From JBAYZQ01 sp041672385 (lineage in GTDB: Bacteria; Spirochaetota; Spirochaetia; Sphaerochaetales; Sphaerochaetaceae): DNA of 8,588 nucleotides. The stretch spans positions 1-8,588 of the forward strand of contig JBAYZQ010000095.1 of the NCBI GenBank assembly GCA_041672385.1, read 5' to 3'. Both the position numbers and the translations under genes were made by a program. A model generated the notes under the pieces. That model was not told the DNA's origin. It saw only the letters and a program-made list of their open reading frames with translations, and ran no database searches. Numbering within the stretch: position 1 is the first letter of the stretch; every line of letters begins with the position of its first letter. Below are positions 5,478-8,588 of the stretch, one piece after another.

Positions 5478-6101
5478 TTAATAAAAAAATACAGTTTTAT
5501 TGTTAGCCATTTTCTTAGCTCTTTTAACTTCAGCAAAATTGTCAAGGTATCCAAAATTCATTCTTTTTGTCTTCAAAAATCTTTTTAAATCATCCTTATC
5601 ATTCATTCGAGAATTACAAGCTTTTGAAAAAAGTTTCCCACAATTTTGCGCATCATCTAAAGCATTGTGAGCATTATAAGGAAGGTCAAAATATTCACTT
5701 AAAGAAGTAAGTGCATGGCTTGAAAGCCTTGGCCAAACCCTTCTTGAAAGTTGAAGAGTACAAAGATAGGGAATATGAGGAACTTCAATATTATAAAAAT
5801 CTAACAAAGAAACCAAAACCCCCATATCAAAGGGTGCATTATGAGCAATCAAAAGATCTTCACCTAAAAAATATTCTAAATCTGGCCAAAGATAGCTAAA
5901 ATCAGGAGCACCCTTAACATCATTTCTACGAATTCCATGAATTTTTGTATTCCAACTATTAAAATTACAAAACTCAGGAGGTTTTATCAAAGAGTATTTC
6001 GTATTTGTAATTTGTCCTTGTTCATCAAATTTAGCTAAACCAACACTACAGGCACTTTCACTGTGACTGTCAGCAGTTTCAAAATCAATTGCAGTTATCA
6101 T
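5478..6101 (-). CDS. DEDDh-family 3'-5' exonuclease, DNA polymerase III epsilon-like
   Basis: This 207-residue protein carries the complete DEDDh exonuclease set. Exo I is IDFET with Asp6 and Glu8, Exo II is AHNAPFDMGVL with Asp92, and Exo III is HNALDDA with His145 and Asp150. These residues bind two metal ions for 3'-5' hydrolysis of nucleic acid. The domain resembles the proofreading epsilon subunit and related stand-alone nucleases. The last 45 residues are basic (KRFLKTKRMNF, VKRAKKMANNK), which may help nucleic-acid binding. The ATG is preceded by AAAAGG at 9-base spacing. The gene lies 15 bases after the cysteine desulfidase gene on the same strand. Whether it acts in replication, repair or RNA turnover cannot be told. 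It is too short for a PolC exonuclease-polymerase fusion. Confidence 0.88.
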   Translation of the reverse strand: MITAIDFETADSHSESACSVGLAKFDEQGQITNTKYSLIKPPEFCNFNSWNTKIHGIRRNDVKGAPDFSYLWPDLEYFLGEDLLIAHNAPFDMGVLVSLLDFYNIEVPHIPYLCTLQLSRRVWPRLSSHALTSLSEYFDLPYNAHNALDDAQNCGKLFSKACNSRMNDKDDLKRFLKTKRMNFGYLDNFAEVKRAKKMANNKTVFFY

Positions 6102-6116
6102 TTCACCTAACCTTTT

Positions 6117-7412
6117 CTAGCATTTTTGCTTATTTAACATAATGCTTAAGATAGTATCATCTGTTTGACTCATACCTTCAGAGCTAATTCTAGAAAGATA
6201 GGTAATACTTTCTAAACTGTCTTTTCCAACAATTCCACTTTCAATTCCAGGAGAATGTCCTTTGAAAGCCAACCTACAACTTAAAGCAGCAGCTTCAAGG
6301 CAGGAGTATATTTTAAGTGAACAAGTCATCTTAGCCCCATCGCATATTATTCCAGTAAGATTTCCCACCATTGTATTCACAGCACAGTCCATCATAGGCC
6401 TTTCTCCTCCTAAAAGGTAAACATAGGCACAACTGGTTGCAATAGCTGCTGTAAAAGCCCCACACATGGCACTTAAACGATTTTTTCTTGCAGTACAGGT
6501 AAGTCCCACCATCTGAGCTATAAACAAGCTTTCAACATATGTCTTTTCATCGACTTTAAGGTAATCCGCCAACACCTTCAATGGTACGGTAACTGTTATT
6601 CCTTGATTTCCACTTCCTGAATTAATAATAACTGGCATGCTACACCCTGCCATTCTGGCATCACTTCCTGCAGCAGCTAGGCTAGAAGCATAATGAAAAG
6701 CTTCAGCTAAATTTGAAGGTTCTTTATTCATATTTTCAATTTCTGTTTTACCTACACAAAGACCATAACAATGATCAAGTGAATATCGAGAAATTTCAAG
6801 ATTGGTCTCTACAGCAGCTTTTAGAAAATCACCTTCATCGCCTTTAAGATCCTTTGCAACTTCAATAATTTCATCCAAGGTAATTTTAGATAATTCTTCT
6901 TGACTAATTACCTCATTTCCCGCTATTTCGTTACTTGAAATAATTCTCAAAGGCTCAGCAACTGGTTGTTCATCTTTAAGCAATACAACAAAATGTTCAT
7001 GTTCTCCAGAAATTGTGGCTTGGGAAGTATGATGAGGTCCGTAAACTTTTACGCTTATAAACAAAGCAGGAACTTTACTTACAAGCCTAAGCTCTACATT
7101 ATAATTTTGAGCTTTTTTTATCTGCGATTCAGTTATTCCAGATAAAATCCCCAAGCCTTGTTCAACTTTTCCTTCTGCAATTCCTAAAGTTACAGCTGCT
7201 TGAATCCCTTTCAAATCACAATCAGGTAATCCAACTCCAAGTGTATTTTTTACCATGTCACGACTTGCATAAATTTCAATCTTTTCAATTTCAGATTCTC
7301 CAAGCAAATCTCTTGCCTTGGCTCCAGCTAAAGCTGAAGCTGCAGGTTCAGTGCATCCCATGGCCATTACCATCTCTTTTTTTAATAGTCCTATAAATTT
7401 TTCTTTATTCAT
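6117..7412 (-). CDS. cyuA: L-cysteine desulfidase, CyuA/YhaM (UPF0597) family
   Basis: This 431-residue protein belongs to the serine-dehydratase-alpha-like family that includes CyuA. Known members use an oxygen-sensitive [4Fe-4S] cluster to split L-cysteine into sulfide, ammonia and pyruvate. Visible hallmarks are MAMGCTEPAA (residues 16-25, Cys20), SGSGNQG (265-271), SAMCGAF (314-320, Cys317) and IICDGAKMTCSLKI (355-368, Cys357 and Cys364). Cys20, Cys317 and Cys357 are the likely cluster ligands by family comparison. The length is typical and no key cysteine is missing. The ATG overlaps the stop of the upstream TolC-like gene by one base (TAATG) and no good ribosome site is visible, so translation is probably coupled. 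Related proteins act on other amino acids, so the exact substrate is inferred. It would suit anaerobic cysteine catabolism or detoxification. Confidence 0.85.
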   Translation of the reverse strand: MNKEKFIGLLKKEMVMAMGCTEPAASALAGAKARDLLGESEIEKIEIYASRDMVKNTLGVGLPDCDLKGIQAAVTLGIAEGKVEQGLGILSGITESQIKKAQNYNVELRLVSKVPALFISVKVYGPHHTSQATISGEHEHFVVLLKDEQPVAEPLRIISSNEIAGNEVISQEELSKITLDEIIEVAKDLKGDEGDFLKAAVETNLEISRYSLDHCYGLCVGKTEIENMNKEPSNLAEAFHYASSLAAAGSDARMAGCSMPVIINSGSGNQGITVTVPLKVLADYLKVDEKTYVESLFIAQMVGLTCTARKNRLSAMCGAFTAAIATSCAYVYLLGGERPMMDCAVNTMVGNLTGIICDGAKMTCSLKIYSCLEAAALSCRLAFKGHSPGIESGIVGKDSLESITYLSRISSEGMSQTDDTILSIMLNKQKC

Positions 7413-8588
7413 TAAGTTAAATAATTAACAATATAAAAAGCAGAAACAAGGTTAATTTGTTCTTTTAACCTTTCAAGCTGGGCATTTTTAACTTCTAGCT
7501 CGGCTTTTATCAAATCCATCTGACTGCCCGATCCTAAATCTGACAGAATTTTTTGATGGTCAACTTTTTTTATTGCCACCTCCTCTTTTGCATCATAATA
7601 TCTAATACGCGTATTTGCAAGTTTCATTTTTGCTAGGTTTTCTCTCAGTGTGCTTAAGATTTCTTGCTTAGCTTTACTACTATCAATAGTAGAAATTTCA
7701 ACATCAAGATTTTTTCTTTTTACATCCCTTATGGCCTTTCCTCCATCAAAAACTGTAGATTTTACTGCTAAAGTTAAAGTTAATCCATAATCATCTTTTC
7801 TATACCAATCAGTTTCTGCAAGAGGCATTCTAGCTCCTGTATAATCTAAACTGGCAACAAAGGCAAAATCAGGTTTCCAATTTACACTTGCACTGCTAAC
7901 ATCACGAGTTAACAAAGCTATTTCTTTTAATTTTTCTAAGATTCTAAAAGTTGTCTTAAAACTACTTGTCGAACTTTCTTCAAGCTCTTTTTGATCTAAT
8001 TCTAAATAAGAAGAATAATCTTCATCTTCATCAAACGAAATATCTTCAATTTGAAGATTTTCTAAACCTGATAAAGATTTTATATTATCAAGCATAACTT
8101 GTTTTTGTTCTTCTAACTGAGCAATAGCTACATCAAGTTCTCTGGCGGTAACCTCAGCTTGAGCTACATCAACTTCAAGTACAACATTTTCTTCAAAACT
8201 ATCTCTGGTAATTTCAACAAGCTTTTCAGCGAGTTCTTTTTCTTCATTGAGAACGTCTTCTGTCTTTTTAAGAAAATACAAAATTGCAAGTCTTGTTTTC
8301 AACTCATTTTTATTCTTTTCTAATAAATCCAAAACTTGAAGGGATTTAAGTTCATACACTGCATTGTAAATGTCCAAAGCTTTTGAAAGTTTTCCCCAAG
8401 TAAATACGGGCTGAGTTAACTCTAGTTTAAATTGGTAGTAAGTACTCTCCTGTCCTTCATATAAAGTTATATAATCATCACCCAGTCCCGAAGTTGATAA
8501 ATTTGATAATCCTAAATCACTTAAAAGAGTATCTGATTCAATTATTATCGGATCAATTGGATTGGCTAGGTAACTAGCTGTGCAGGTT
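7412..8588 (-). CDS. TolC-family outer membrane efflux protein, 5' end beyond the window
   Basis: The frame is open from the right edge to the stop at 7412, giving 391 visible residues. A TTG at 8375-8377 lies inside this frame, but it is not the start: coding continues upstream as FKLELTQPVFTWGKLSKA (about visible residues 53-70), a classic TolC-type segment, and on to the edge. Two OEP repeats are seen. The first begins at QPVFTWGKL. The second begins at VKSTVFDGGKAIRDVKRKN, which echoes it. Each is followed by long charged coiled-coil helices such as LEVDVAQAEVTARELDVAIAQLEEQ-type sequence and, near the C-terminus, MDLIKAELEVKNAQLERLKEQ. TolC proteins form trimeric channels across the outer membrane and periplasm for export. 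The signal peptide and roughly the first 50-100 residues are missing. Its transport partners, if any, lie outside the window. Confidence 0.85.
   Translation of the reverse strand, partial: TCTASYLANPIDPIIIESDTLLSDLGLSNLSTSGLGDDYITLYEGQESTYYQFKLELTQPVFTWGKLSKALDIYNAVYELKSLQVLDLLEKNKNELKTRLAILYFLKKTEDVLNEEKELAEKLVEITRDSFEENVVLEVDVAQAEVTARELDVAIAQLEEQKQVMLDNIKSLSGLENLQIEDISFDEDEDYSSYLELDQKELEESSTSSFKTTFRILEKLKEIALLTRDVSSASVNWKPDFAFVASLDYTGARMPLAETDWYRKDDYGLTLTLAVKSTVFDGGKAIRDVKRKNLDVEISTIDSSKAKQEILSTLRENLAKMKLANTRIRYYDAKEEVAIKKVDHQKILSDLGSGSQMDLIKAELEVKNAQLERLKEQINLVSAFYIVNYLT

Noticed and set aside
5472..5486. TTTTAT-TTA-ATAAAA hairpin at the convergent junction, considered as a bidirectional terminator
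   Set aside because: The stem is purely A/T and overlaps the exonuclease stop codon. It would be too weak for a confident terminator call.
5711..5899. Plus-strand open frame of 62 codons inside the exonuclease gene
   Set aside because: It lies opposite the catalytic region of a well-supported exonuclease and has no family similarity that I recognise.
8441..8446. AGTACT inside the TolC-like gene as a third PadR site
   Set aside because: It shares only the 6-base core, lacks the TCAGTACTGA dyad, and sits inside coding sequence.

Overview
The window is AT-rich DNA from a bacterium with short spacers and overlapping genes. The minus-strand gene at the right edge encodes a TolC-type outer-membrane protein, so the host is probably a double-membraned (diderm) cell. 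Selenium genes, an iron-sulfur-type cysteine desulfidase and low GC together suggest an anaerobe. A spirochaete (Treponema-like), a Negativicutes member or a fusobacterium would all fit. This is inference; there is no rRNA or other phylogenetic marker.

Left region (2-2622, plus strand): after the last codons of an unidentified upstream gene comes a tightly packed selenium cluster. It holds a YedE-type membrane transporter, a stand-alone TusA/YedF-like carrier, a DUF3343 carrier-like protein with a CGTC motif, and selenide, water dikinase (SelD, Cys form). A plausible model is import of a reduced selenium or sulfur species, hand-over on carrier cysteines, and activation to selenophosphate. selA, selB and tRNA-Sec are not in view.

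Middle region (2658-4330, plus strand): a strong-looking promoter carries two exact 17-bp repeats, each with a TCAGTACTGA palindrome. It drives a PadR-family regulator, a class I SAM methyltransferase and a small ACT-domain protein. The operator layout suggests that the regulator represses its own operon. The methyltransferase substrate is unknown.

4331-5468 (plus strand): a leader with four alternating TCCG/CGGA blocks that can pair in two mutually exclusive ways lies directly ahead of a two-TM/RCK potassium-channel-like gene. That protein has GYR where canonical K+ channels have GYG.

Right region (5478-8588, minus strand): an operon read leftward contains a TolC-family protein (cut by the window edge), a CyuA-type L-cysteine desulfidase and a DEDDh exonuclease. 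It converges on the channel gene with only 9 bp between the stop codons. No rRNA, tRNA, insertion sequence, CRISPR array or prophage gene was seen, and no stretch over 300 bases lacks a gene.
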